From Dentipellis sp. KUC8613 (lineage: Eukaryota > Basidiomycota > Agaricomycetes > Russulales > Hericiaceae), in NCBI GenBank assembly GCA_002286715.1, contig NSJX01000022.1, positions 105,770-169,769 on the forward strand: a stretch of DNA of 64,000 bases. The letters run 5' to 3'. A program made the translations under genes and the position numbers. The first letter of the stretch is position 1. The number at the start of each line of letters is the position of its first letter. The notes under the pieces were generated by a model. The model was not told the DNA's origin and searched no databases. It saw only the letters and a list, made by a program, of their open reading frames with translations. Positions 25,499-37,718 of the stretch are shown piece after piece.

Positions 25499-27788
25499 TC
25501 ACACCGGCACCACAAACCGCTCAAAATACCGCTTCACCATCTCCACATCCGTCACATACGCCCCAACCATCCCATCCGGCCTAATCACCACCCACACCGG
25601 CACGCGCACGTCCCTCTCCACCTCATACGCCGCATACGCATGCCCCGCACGGTCCTCCACAAGCGCGACGCGCATGCCCTCGCCGACGGTCACGCACGCG
25701 GGCCCGCGCTCCGCCTCGCGCACCACGAGCACCGCGACGGCCGCGAGCCCCCGCGCGACGAGCCCCGCGAGCGGCGCGGCGTCCACCGCGCCCGCGGCCC
25801 CCGCGAACGCGAGCACGACGTGCCGCGCGCACCCCGCGAGCATGTCGAACAGCGTCGTGCCGCGCCCCGAGTCCATGTACACGAGCCCCGGCGCCTGCGG
25901 CGCGCGGTCGCCCGCGCGCAGGTGGTCGCCGGCGATTCCGTACGCATTGCCCTTACTCTCTGCACCTTTCCCCTCCGCGTCCTCTCCCTCCACGTCCTTC
26001 CCCTCTGCACCCTTCTCCTCTGCACCCGAGGCCGGCGCACCGTCGCGCGCGTCGAGCACGATCGGGCTCCAGCGGCAGTTGATGCCGAGCTGCAGCCCGC
26101 GCTTCGGGCGCCAGTACGGGTCGCCCGCGCGCGGCGCCTCCGCGCGGCCGGGCGTGAGCGCGGACTGCGACGCGTGCGGCGCGAAGGTGTGCCTGTGCAG
26201 CTGCGAGGTCAGGTCGAGCATCTCCGCGACGACGGGCTGCCGCTCGGCCTCGTATGTCGCGAGGAGGGATGGTTGTGCGAGCCGCTTGTGCACGAGCGCG
26301 AGCTTCCAGGCGATGTTGGCCTGGGTGGTGGGGTGCGGTGTTAGCGGCGGCGGTGGTGGAGGAAAGAGGGGGAAGGGAGGGACTTACGGCGTCCTGCATC
26401 CCGGTGTTTGCGCCCTGTGCGCCGGCGGGAGAGTGGCAGTGGGCACAATCTGTCAGGAGGGCGGCGGCGTCGGATGTCAGACGGTCAGGCGCTCCGTTAA
26501 TAGGAATGCTGGGACATGTGTGGGTGCGGTCACTTACCACCCGCGAGGAAAACGCGCCCGACGCTGAATTTCTCCGCCATCCGGATGTTCGCCCTGCATA
26601 CGTATATGCGCTGGAATCAGAAACGAAAACGGGCCTGGAGAATGTATGTGTGCAACGCACCGCCACTCGGACGCGCAGGACACATTGGCGAGCTTGATCT
26701 CGTCGGAACCGCTGATGTCGTCCAGCAACGCCTGCACGCCCGCTGTATCGTGTGGCAGTGTCTTCGGCAGCTGGGGGCCGAGCGCCTGGATCTGGAACAG
26801 CGGCGCCGGCCTGATTGGCTTCAGCGCGAACCTGCGGGCGCACGAGGTGTCAATATATGGGTGACATCACGATGGAGGGGGTGGGCATATGCGGCTACGG
26901 TACTGACAGGCGCTGGCCGAACTCGCCCCAGGTGTGCCAGTGCTCGCGGTCGATGTCCGTGCATTCGACGTTTGCGAGAAGCATGACGTCTTCTTCTTTG
27001 GTCTCGCCTACATACGAGATCCCGAGCATGCGCCGCGTGCGGCCTGGCAATCGTGAATCCGGAGGTTAGCTAAGTATGTGACACGGAATATCGGTGTGGA
27101 AGACGTGCCTTTCGCCCCGTCGGCAGAAATCACGTAGTCGTACTCCTCGACCGTCTCCTTTCCGCCTTTGGAGAGCGTCACAGAGACCTTATCTTCCGTC
27201 TGCGTGATCCCGACAAGCTCGACGCCGGTTTCGACTGTCGTGCCGAGCTTCGCGAGGTGGTCGCGCACGATTCCCTCGAATGCAGACTGGTTCACGTCCG
27301 ACACGCTACGCTGAATCGGCCACCATGGCGTAAGCTTTCGGACACGGAAGGATGCGCGGAAGCAAACGCACGTAGGGCGTCGCGGGCGACTCGTCGGCGT
27401 ACTCAGCCCATTTAATTTCGGCGAGTATCTCCTTGCCCTTCCCATGTTTCGCAATCTGATGCGCCTTGGTCGCGACGGCCTCGATATCCGGAAGAACACC
27501 CAGGAAGCGCAGGAGCTCTTGCGTGCGGGGCTATATGTGCGAAGTTTCAGCCGTCAGGGTAAACTGGTGGGATATATGCGCATACCTGTATCCCGGGCCC
27601 GCGCACGCCGGCGTTGAAGCTCTCGAGACGCTCGATGATGCGCACGGGGACGTTGTTCTTGCGCAGCGTGAGGGCAGCTATAAGGCCCGCCGGGCCGCTG
27701 CCAACCTGACACAACTGTCATTTTCTGACAGGCGAGTATCCAAGGACGTGCTTACGACAAGTATAGGCGACAGTGTAGTTGTAGTCAT
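25499..27788 (-). CDS. FAD-dependent aromatic monooxygenase, phenol-hydroxylase-like (copy b)
   Basis: Paralogue of the gene at 13381, with the same exon architecture on the other strand. The first exon encodes MTTTTLSPILV, joined across an intron to VGSGPAGLIAALTLRKNN (FAD motif) and VRIIER. Then come SVSDVNQSAFEGIVRDHLAKLG, DYVISADGAKG (DG motif), and VFLAG-DCAHCHSPAGAQGAN (GD motif split by an intron). The large last exon has the thioredoxin-like carboxy-terminal domain ending WVVIRPDGMVGAYVTDVEMVKRYFERF. Odd features: GAQGAN replaces the usual GGQGMN, and an acidic Glu/Gly/Lys repeat (EGKDVEGEDAEGKGAE) is inserted in the linker between domains at about 25950-26040. No stop or frame break seen. 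It probably hydroxylates a phenolic ring; substrate unknown. Confidence 0.9.
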
Positions 27789-30525
27789 TCTGCGTGTGAA
27801 AAGGTGGTTTGATGGTTTTGTACGACAACACTGGTGAGGATGCTTGCGGTGCTGGGTCTGTCGTATCTTGCGTCGTAAAGTAAAAAAAAGCTTTTGCTTT
27901 TGTAGTTGGATGAGGGCGCTAACGGACGAAAAAGCTGTGCTTGAGTTGTCAACGGTGCTGATGAGCGGAGGGTGTGGATGAGCTATGCCGGAATGTCGCA
28001 GGTCACCATGGAGGTCTAGCAAAGTGGCAAAAAGACCGTGTAGACCGAAGGGGTGAGACTGGCTCCGATGTATTGGCAAGCTACACATCATGAACCACGA
28101 CGCCATGCGTTGACTCTAAATCTAGACGCAGACTTGATGAGTACCACTATCATTGCATTGAATAGTAGTGAAAGGTCAGATCTAGCTTGTCATGCTTATA
28201 GCTCGACCATAACCGTGGGTATCGGGAAGTCCTAGAAAGATCGAAGATGTAAAATTGGCGAGTTGTCTAGGAACAACTGCAGGTGGACCAACGAGTGAAC
28301 ATTCAATGGACGCCGATGGAAAGAAAACGTCACATGTAGTTGGTTTCATTTATCGAGATCTGCACTGCATAATTGAGATAGCTTCTCGGGAATATGCAGG
28401 ACCAGGTCGTGTGGAAACAACAGGCCACTCTGATTTTGGAAATAGGGCAACGTGTCTGTTTGCGCGTCGGAGGTGCCGACGTCTATATGAAACACCCTCG
28501 GACAAGGTTGGCCATAAGAACTGCATCGGGTACCTGGAGCTTATATAACGATTCGGGGAGATTGCTGCACACAACCCGAGCCGCGACAACAATCACGCAG
28601 GTAGCATGTTGTTGTGAGTTGATGTTCACTCAATTCGTCAATCTCATACAGATCTCACCCTCGAGGAATAGGTCAGCTACCGGAGAAAGATGCTATCACA
28701 CTACAACACTCACCTCGATAGATCTCGTCTATTCCAGCCCTGCCGGAAGAACCAGATTGCTGACGGAACGGCAATTAATGAACACTTTTCAGGGTATGTA
28801 TGCAGAGTATCAAGCATCATGCATATATGCGCCATAAAAATAGCGACGATCGGCAGCTTCAGCTTTGAAGAAGCAATGACAAGCAGTTGAATGAGTTGCC
28901 TTCTGATGAGATTCCGGTCCTTCCGCTAGGATAGCTGTATTCTAGTCAAAATAGAACAGTTCTCGGGAGACCAGTGTCCGAGGTGCAAGCTTGAGGATAC
29001 TGCGTCACTTGCCGAGCCGGCGATAGCGCAATATGAGCGTCTACAACGATCGCCGGGATATCTGCATACCCGTTTAGCTTCTGGCTGCATATATGCGGAA
29101 GTACCTGACGACTCCTTACGCCCCACGAGGGCCCTGTATCAGGAATCGATGTGATGATGCACGTTACATAGGGTCGTGCTGATGACGAGGTATTGCTTTT
29201 CAGAGTGAGCGGTGATATCTTCCCGGGGAGGATATGACCCGGTTCCGCAAGGATTTCATTTTCAGTGCATGAATGACCTATAAAAAAGATAGACGTCCAA
29301 GAGGGGGCTCAACGATGAAACCGGTGGGCGATAGTGAAAACGCGACGTACTGACTGTATGTCCAATCACAGCCCTAAGATCCTGCGTACCAATGGACTGG
29401 CGCGTCGGGTTCGCGCGTTGAAATTCAGCGAACCGCGACAGCGTAGGTACAATTGCAGGTTCAAGGAAAGCATCGTTTGCTGGTTCCTTCACAAAGCTAC
29501 GGAGGTGGATCTCCATGCTGAAAATTTTGCACAGCATATTGCCGCTGGTTACTATTATGCGCTGCCTCCAAGAAGGTGCCTGTATGCGGTACGTCCCACA
29601 TCGCTTCGGCGTTGACCTCCTCGGAGTAGGGTCATCGGCATCTCGAAGGATTGATCTAGATGGCATGATACTCCAAGAGACTGGATATAGAAGACCACGT
29701 ACCGATACCCTGTTGATAACATGACGCGATGATAGAATGCGTCTTCCTTGCCGATGCGTGTATGCATGTCCTTGGTACACTAGGTACCATGCTGCAATGA
29801 TTAGGCCAGTAAGTTGTGATTGAGGTTCATATATGCGTATGGGTTCAACGAGGGTTTCTCTAAAGATGGTTTGAGATTGCATCCTCGCACCTATAAGCGC
29901 CTCGAAGACCGCCAAACGCCTGAAGCGGGAGGCCACACTAACGGAACTTAAGACACATGCCTTGTGGATAACGCCCGAATCAGACCGAGCTTCGGTCATT
30001 TTAAGCAAAGTGACCTAGCAAGGGGCTTCGGCGTAAGTTACTATACTGATCGCTCAGCGAAGTAGAAACTGTCAGTACTTACGCACATGCGGCGATACTG
30101 CTGTCTAACTGGATGAAGGCGTGCTCGATGAGATCATTGCCCACCATTCACCCTTGGCATTTGTGCGGCCTGCCGGCACAATGAGCAAGTTCCGTATTGA
30201 TGATTGGTCAGGCCACGGAGAATGGTGTGAGCTGTGCTCGGAAAGGCGAGAACGCGGGGAAACTGAAGGGATGGATATAGATTCTTCAAAGGTGGGTATG
30301 TGCGCACAAATATTTCCAGCAATGGTGCAGTATCCAGCAGCCATGCTGTCGAAGACCAGAGCAGGTCATTATGAGAGAAGAAAGTCCCGATTGTCGCCAA
30401 CGTTGCGAACGATGGTGACGGATGAGGCGAAGTTGCGTTTACACGTGACTTCAGTTGCTTTAAAATGCTGAGTCACGATGGCGTTATCGAGTAGCCACTC
30501 ATCCACCCGCCAAAACTTGGTCAGT
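27789..30525. other. 2.7-kb region without a recognisable gene
   Basis: Open frames up to about 248 codons occur (minus strand, 29262-30008), but they carry no motif I recognise and their composition is not like the neighbouring genes. Words such as CATATATGCG occur at about 28816, 29087 and 29828. It may be decayed transposon or gene sequence. Confidence 0.4.
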
Positions 30526-30532
30526 TATAAAA
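30526..30532 (+). promoter_or_regulatory. TATA box of cystathionine gamma-lyase gene
   Basis: TATAAAA lies about 105 bp before the ATG at 30638 and is followed by a C/T-rich leader. Confidence 0.55.
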
Positions 30533-30637
30533 TGTCCAGCAATTTTTGGAGAAAAATCCACCTTTCTTTTCACCCCCGTCCTCATCCTAACCAACAACCC
30601 CCCGGTCGTCCTCCATCACCACTCCTCCCCCGACACA

Positions 30638-32344
30638 ATGAGCCCGCTGATCCTTAACGGACACGCCAATGGCCATGCTGACCTCGAAGAACTGAAGAAG
30701 CGGAATGCAGAGTCCCTGGACGGGTTCGGGACCCGCGCTATCCATGTCGGCTCTGAGGCCAACGCGGAGACGGGCGCGGTCATTCCGCCTATCTCTCTCA
30801 GCACGACGTACAAGCAGGACGGCGTCGGCAACCACAAGGTGAGCGCGGCTTCTTCATGATCTTGTTTCTCGGCGGAAATACTCTGGCGTATGGTCGTGAC
30901 GTGATTGGTTTCGAGTCAAGGGACCAAAGTTCCTCTTGACATATGACTTCGAAGTCACGCATCGATCCGGGTGTATGCGTATGTATGCGCCCCCGCGGAC
31001 GCATACACCCGCATATATGCCTATCGATGGCTACTGCATGACCAGATGATGTACGCTGAAGGAGGCTTCTTGATTATCTTTTTACGTGTGGACAGAATTT
31101 GGATTGCTGACTCTCATGGTCATTTTAGGGTTTCGAGTACTCTCGCTCTGGCAACCCTAATCGCAATGCCTTAGAGCGCACCCTCGCCTCGCTAGAGTCT
31201 GGAGGCGCGCATGCTCTCGCATTCTCCTCCGGCTCCGCCACTACCGCGACCGTGCTTAACTCGCTTGGCCCCAATGCTCATGTGGTCAGCGTCAACGACG
31301 TTTACGGCGGCACCTTCCGCTATATGACCCGGGTTGCGAAAGAAAATCAAGGTGTAGAGACGACCTTCGTCGACTTAGAGAATGCCGACGAGGAAGAAAT
31401 TAGACACGCCATCCGTGATAATACCAAGGTATGTCTTTTATGACATGAGAGCAACATTCAATTCTGACGTTTCCTTCCAGCTGATTTGGATAGAATCGCC
31501 TACCAACCCCACCCTGCGCCTCATCGACATACCCCGCATCGTTGCTATCGCCCGCTCGCATCCCTCTAATCCTCTCGTCCTCGTCGACAACACCTTCCTC
31601 TCGCCATTCTACAGCTCTCCTCTTCTGCAAGGTGCCGACATCGTCGTGCACTCGCTCACAAAATACGTCAACGGCCACTCGGACGTCGTCATGGGCGCCG
31701 CGATCCTGCCGGCGCGCCACGCAGCCCTCGCTGAGCGCCTAGCGTTCCTCCAAAATGCTATCGGCGCAGTCCCGAGCCCGTACGACAGCTGGCTTGCCCA
31801 GCGTGGCGCCAAGACGCTGCACCTGCGCATGAAGGCCCACGGACGCAACGCACTGCGCGTCGCGCGCGCACTCGCCGCGAGCCCGCACGTCGAGTCCGTC
31901 ACCTACCCGGGCCTCGCCTCGCACCCGCGTGCCGCGCTCGCGCAACGCTCGCTGAGCCCACACGCGGCGCGCTTCGTCGAGCACTTCCTCGCGTCGGCGC
32001 CCGCGGACGGCGAGGCGCCGCACGACGGCAGCATCCCGTACGGCGGGATGATCTCGTTCCGCGTGCGCGGCGGGCTCGCGGAGGCGGAGCGCTTCCTGCG
32101 CGCGACGCGGCTGTTCACGCTCGCCGAGTCGCTCGGCGGTGTCGAGAGCCTCGCGGAGCTGCCCGCGCTGATGACGCACGGGAGCATCCCGCCCGAGGAG
32201 CGCGCGAAGCTCGGCATCACGGATAACCTCGTGCGACTGTCGGTCGGCGTCGAGGAGGGCGAGGACCTCGAGCGCGATGTGCTGCAGGCGCTCGAGATTG
32301 CGGTGGCGGGCGAGAAGGCGGAGAGCGAGGCTGCGTCGGAGTAG
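30638..32344 (+). CDS. CYS3: Cystathionine gamma-lyase (PLP-dependent Cys/Met metabolism enzyme)
   Basis: Reverse transsulfuration: cleaves cystathionine to cysteine, 2-oxobutyrate and ammonia in the cytosol. Three exons (30638-30838, 31129-31428, 31481-32344) give 454 residues. Motifs of the family: GFGTRAIHVGSE and PPISLSTTY near the amino terminus, FEYSRSGNPNRNALERTLASLE, AFSSGSATTATVL (PLP phosphate loop), VYGGTFRY, LIWIESPTNPTLRLIDI, VLVDNTFLSP, and HSLTKYVNGHSDVVMG with the Schiff-base lysine. The carboxy half includes SLGGVESLAELPALMTHGSIPPEER and IRLSVG-like LVRLSVGVEEGEDL. It is longer than the usual ~400 residues because of an amino-terminal extension and an insertion near residues 340-355. 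Cystathionine gamma-synthase is the alternative, but that fungal enzyme is larger. Confidence 0.92.
30969..31010. repeat. Perfect 12-bp inverted repeat in CYS3 intron 1
   Basis: GGGTGTATGCGT (30969-30980) and ACGCATACACCC (30999-31010) can form a 12-bp stem with an 18-nt GC-rich loop, inside the unusually long (290-nt) first intron. A CATATATGC word follows directly. Confidence 0.6.
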
Positions 32345-32836
32345 AGGGTCGGTTGTGTACTGGACAGGCTGTGGTTGCATTATTGTTATTACCCCGCGTT
32401 GGGATGTAGTTGTATACCTCGTTGTCTTATTATCTACTCTCCGTTGACGTTCGTTTGTGGGGCCTTTTGAGAAGCTTGACACGCGGACAGCGATCGTCTC
32501 ACGATCGTTGCGAGCAAGGCACGCTCAAGCACGCAAGGCCTGAAAGAAGAAAGTGGGGATCGACAGATGCTTCGCAAAGAAGACCAGAAGCACTGCCCGA
32601 TTGCGTTTTGGCTTGCGAGGACTTCGACGCGCCGATGCACAGTGACTCGGCTGCACGGCTCACACGTACGATACGGTGGTTTGAAATGATGCATTGAGAC
32701 GCGACGCGAGCGTTGTACAAGTGTAATAGCTAATTAACTGCGAGAAAAATACGAGCGGTGAAAGTACGCAGAGGGACCCATAGACGACGATCTAGTGAAA
32801 GAGGAAAACACGACGCAACGGCAGCCGGCTCACGGC
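32345..32836. other. Convergent intergenic region
   Basis: About 490 bp between the stop codons of the lyase (plus) and ammonium transporter (minus). No gene seen. Confidence 0.55.
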
Positions 32837-34573
32837 TCACGGCTCAGGCTGCTTCTCGCCCGTGCTGTTGGAACTGCTCTCCGGGTCCACAGGAAGGCCG
32901 GTGGTGGGATGATGCCGCGGCTCGCGCCCGCCGTTCGTCGCATTGACGCGCTCCTTCGCGAGCCCGCCCTCGCGGTCCTCGAGGCCCAGCTCCTGCTCGA
33001 GGCCGACGTAGTCGTACGCGAACTCGCCCATCTCGTAGTCGTCGATGCCGACGATCTCGGCCTCCTCGGTCGTGCGGAGCGAGAGGCCGGGGATGAAGTG
33101 CATGATCCAGAGGATGATCGTCGTGAGCACGAAGGAGTATCCGAAGCCGGCGGTCGAGTCGGCGAGCTGGTAGCCGAGCTGGATGTAGTGGTGGTCGAGC
33201 CAGCCGCCGGGGATTTCGGCGATGCCGTCGAAGCCGGCCACGGAGGATTGCGCGAAGAGACCCGTGAGGATCTGGGGAAAGCGGATAAGCGTGGTGCAAA
33301 TGGAATGGAATAGATACACGCACGTTACCGACAATACCGCCAATGGTGTGAACGGCGAAGATATCAAGCGCGTCGTCGTAGTGCAGGAGGAACTTGAGCT
33401 GGGTGGCAAAGTTGCACACGGTTCCACCCATGAAGCCAAAGAGCACCGCGGCCGCTGAAATATTCGTCAGCTACATGCAGCGAAAAGGTGGGCAAAAGAG
33501 ACTCACGCGCGCCGACGAATCCAGAACCGGGGGTAATGGCAACAAGGCCGGAAATGGCGCCGGAGCAGAAGCCAACGACAGACCACTTGCGCTCGAGACG
33601 CCAATCCCAGAACATCCATGTCAGACCGCCGACGCTCGCGGCGAGGTTGGTCACAATGCAGGCCTGGATCGCGCGCAAGTTCGCGCCAAGGGCAGAACCG
33701 CCGTTGAATCCAAACCAGCCGAACCAGAGGAACACCGTGCCGAGCACGACGTAGGTCGTATTGTGCGGCTTGTACGCAAGGCGCTCGGTGCCGTACCCGC
33801 GACGCTTGCCGAGATAGATGCTAATCGCGAGCGCGGCGGTGCCAGAGGAGATGTGCACGGGCGTGCCGCCGGCGAAATCGAGACCGCCCATCGTGAACGA
33901 CCAGCCCGCGGGGTTCCATGTCCAGCACGCAATGGGGTTGTAGACGATGGTCGACCACAGAAAGACGAAAACGAGGGTGGGTCCAAGGCGCGCGTGCTCG
34001 CCGATGGCGCCGAGCGCGAGCATGGGCGTGATGGCGGCGAACATGAGCTGGTACACGCAGAACATCAGCGCCGGGATGCGCGAGCTGCCCACGGACGGCT
34101 GCGCGAGGACGTTCTTGAGACCAAAGTAGCCTGCATGGGAGGATCAGATGACGTCGGCCGACGGGGTGAGAACCCTTACGAAGATCGCCGATGTAGGCGT
34201 CAGCAGTGTCGCTAAACGCAAGCGAATAGCCCCAAAAGAACCACTGCACGCGCGGTGAGATGCTGCGGAGACAGGAAAGGCAGGCACGTACCTCGAAGGA
34301 GACGACGCCGAGGGTCATCATGCTCGCCCAAATCATCGAGAGAGCATTTTTGCGCCTGAGCAGGCCCGAGTAGAAGAAACCCACACCCGGAATCATTATC
34401 CACACGAGCGCGGTCGCGGCTATCATCCATGCGAGGTCGCCGAGGTTGTAGACGGTGACAACCCCCTCATCGTCGGTATACAGCATGTCCCCAGCTGGCG
34501 AGCGCGGTCAGCATCGAGCAACGCGCACACGACACGCGGTGGACTCACAGGCATCGTAGGTAACGTTGACCAT
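32837..34573 (-). CDS. Ammonium transporter, AMT/MEP family
   Basis: A plasma membrane ammonium transporter. The start exon encodes MVNVTYDA (ATG at 34573). Then come GDLAWMIAATALVWIMIPGVGFFYSGLLRRKNALSM-like first helices, WFFWGYSLAFS, FCVYQLMFAAITPMLALGA (pore region), GGTPVHISSGTAAL (first pore histidine), FLWFGWFGFNGGSALGAN (AMT signature), and DALDIFAVHTIGGIVG (second pore histidine). So both twin histidines are present. The cytosolic tail GIDDYEMGEFAYDYVGLEQE is the conserved regulatory tail of fungal Mep/Amt proteins. About six exons with short introns; stop at 32837-32839. Expression of such genes is usually nitrogen-controlled (family knowledge); no GATA cluster was evaluated here. 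Confidence 0.95.
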
Positions 34574-37500
34574 GGTGGCGAGGTCGGTGAAAGCGAGGCT
34601 GAGGCGGGGCGGGGGCGCTCAGCAGCGCGGTGCTTCTTCCACCGGTTGTGCGGGGGGAAAAGGAAGGACGAAGAAACATTCTGGCGCCGAGGGCGGGCTA
34701 GATAAGGAGTCGCGAGTGAGCGTTCCCTCGCAGGTGCGGTGCCCCATTTGATAATGATATGAACCTGCCACGAACGACCGCCACCTGTACTTGGCGAGGA
34801 GCACCTTTCCTTCCCGGCCCTCCGACACCCCTAACTACGTCTCCCGTTCCTGAGCTCAATTGCCTCGGTCTCCTTCCCTCTCCCTCTCCACCACGTCTGC
34901 ATTGACGTGCGATGTCTTGTAATACGAACTGGGCGTTTCTTTGCAGGATATCCTGGCCACTGTGCCCGCCAGAACGCACAGTTAGGGGCTAGCGTGAGCG
35001 ATAAGAGAATGGTAACAAGCAGGAACGGACAAACGGACTTCCCGGGGGCCAAAGTCAACCTGGTATCGAGAAAGACATATCGGCCAATCACAATTCGCCG
35101 TTCTTATCATCCAGATTGCCAAACCCAGATCGCAAGATCTATCCCACTCCGCGAGATCGGCACCCCGCGAGCGCCACAGCGCGTTTCCGAGTCTGCACCC
35201 TTTCCTCCCTTCTTTCTCGAGGAGGCATTGCTGGCCAGAATAACAGGCACGCAGGCACACCTCCGTGTCATGACGATGTTCCGCTGTCGATGCATGTATG
35301 AGGCGTCGGGCGGCGCAGGGGTCGGTTTAGTTGTTACACAGATAGGGTGTATCTGGGTCCGACTGTTGCGGGGCGGCGGAAGCAAAACGTGATAGCAATG
35401 CGGCAGCCCCAATCCCGCCGTGCAACATAGTCAGCTCCAACGGCGGGCGCGATAGGGAGCGTTCGCTTGTGGCCACCCGCATAGACATACATCCAGCGTC
35501 GAGCTTGTGATAAATTACGCTGGAAAGCTGTCGACGTGATCGTAATGCAGCCTGGGCCGGTAAAAACCAACACGATTTATTCGAGTTGTGTCGAGACTCG
35601 AGATTTGGGGCGAGGTCGTCGTTTGACTGATTTGATTCTGTCTTGTTCACTTAATTACTCGGCCGACGGGGACGACAGACCAGACCCACCCTCAGCAAGC
35701 AAGCCACTATCGCTACCTCGGTCGATGATAGCTGAGTATGCTTGGCCTGTAGAATAAGGTGAGCAAACACTGTCTCGTGCCTCTAGGGATAGAAACCCTA
35801 TGACAGGTATGAACGACTTGTGCCTGCCTTCATGAAACACGTCAAATAGCCTGGTAGGCGAAGGCCGTGTCCACTGTATCTTACGCCCCCATCACCGGCG
35901 CACATCGATACGGCTTCCTGTATCCCCCATACGTGCCGGCCAAGGGATGTCATTCCGTACACGTTCTGTGGGACAACAGCTACTTGACAGCTTCGAGGGT
36001 GCCTTCGCAATATCCTGAGATCAGGCACCGTGGATCAAAGAAGGCAGATAAGGACCACAAGCTGCGGTCAGCGGCGGTTACCACTGCTTCATGGATCGAC
36101 CGAGCCGTTCGGATCCTTCGGAGATGGCCAACCAATCTTTTTTCCGCTTTCCGTTCTTGTGCCAATGCGGGGGGGAGGGCGATCCGAGCCCATAAGCGGT
36201 GGGGTTAATCCCATCGAGCTAGGAGGATTGCCAGAGTGTACCTCTGACGATATGCCTCCATCTGTTTTGCGAGTCGGACTAGCCAGTATCTCTGGTTCCT
36301 AGACGAAGGGAGGTTGTGGATCAATATTTGTTGGTTCCCTCCGCGTTGGCGCCGGTATCGGACGTGCATTGTTTCGGTACTGTGTACAGCACGGGGGTAC
36401 GCCCGCCTTGCAGATGTTGTGCTGACCAGCATATATGCGCCGACGCGCGCGTGCAAGTAACCTGAGAGACAGAGGGCTCGTAACTGAACATGACGATATG
36501 AGCCAGGCAAAAGGAGGAGAACGTGTCGGGTACTGACTTTAGATTGAAGCCCGTGTGTATCGCCTAGCAGGATATATGCGCCCTTAACGCCCGATTTCGC
36601 TACCGTCTGGTCTGCGACCCACTGGTTGCTGTAGGGACATACTCTTGGACCACCTATGCGAGGGCGGAAATTCCGCAGATCAGACAATGCAAGGGCTCAA
36701 AAGATACGCATACGGAAAGGCCAGTCAACCGCGTCGCTACTCGCCCCAGATTCTTGTGGGCCCTTAGCCAAATAGCCGGCCTTGCTGATATCTTCTGGCA
36801 TTTGCATCTGCTCCCGTGAGCCACTACCAGGCAGAGCGACAGGATAAGGCCAAACACAGGCACCTGCGCATAAGAGGCGGCGATGCGAGACTGGTGACGG
36901 CGCATATATGCGGGAAGGATGTGGTGGGAGCTGCATCTGGAGCATCGTTTGAGCATACGTTAGGGTAATCGAGGATAGGCCATGAGTAAGTGCGGTTCGA
37001 AGCAGCAGATGGTGGGTGAGAGCAAGAGAGATCGTCCATTAGAGAGAGCAATATTCGCAGGCCCGTACTGGTACTCTCCGACTGAATGTAGGACGGGTCG
37101 GGCAGTCGTCGCGCCAAATTGGGATCGCAATGGCGAATCACGACGTCGAGTCGGTTGCATTCCAGTCCGAGAAAGGATGTACATGAAGAATCGCCCACAT
37201 TGGGAATAGTCGAGAAAATTCAAAATGCAGGTTTCTCTAAATTCCTCCGTTCCCGAGTCGTGTGTAGTACCTGCGCAAAGGATAAGACGGAGATACTATG
37301 TATATGAAGTTATGAGACACTTACGTAGCTACGTGGTTGCATGAGAGACAGAAACCCCATGTCCTGGGGATCCGTAAATTGGGTTAACGCACTGCGACTA
37401 AAAAGGTCAGTGGTAGAGTCGCGAAGGCATTGTATGCGGGAACAAGGGAGCCCTAGAGCAGCAGAATAATCATCTGCCAACCATTGTCATAGAATTTGAG

Positions 37501-37718
37501 GCTTGAGGGAGCGCATATAGCCAACGATGTACTTCAGCAAATGCGAGGAACTGGCAAACAAACGGCAGATTGACAAATTCGAAGTCCCGAAAGTGCGCGG
37601 CAGGTGACGAAGGAGTTTGCTCGTGTTTGGCAACAGCCCCGTTACGTAAACACGGCGGCGGCGCTCGCGCTTTGCTGGACGGACGTCGGGAAATTTCAAG
37701 CCGACAACGACGACGACG
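34574..37718. other. 3.1-kb region without a recognisable gene
   Basis: It holds the promoters of the ammonium transporter and the mitochondrial protein at either end. Between them are open frames up to about 160 codons on both strands without motifs. ATATATGCG words occur at about 36431, 36571 and 36903. It could contain decayed gene or transposon sequence. Confidence 0.4.

Noticed and set aside
25419..26567. 382-codon plus-strand frame
   Set aside because: Antisense shadow of the last exon of FAD monooxygenase copy b; Ser/Ala/Arg-rich with no motif.
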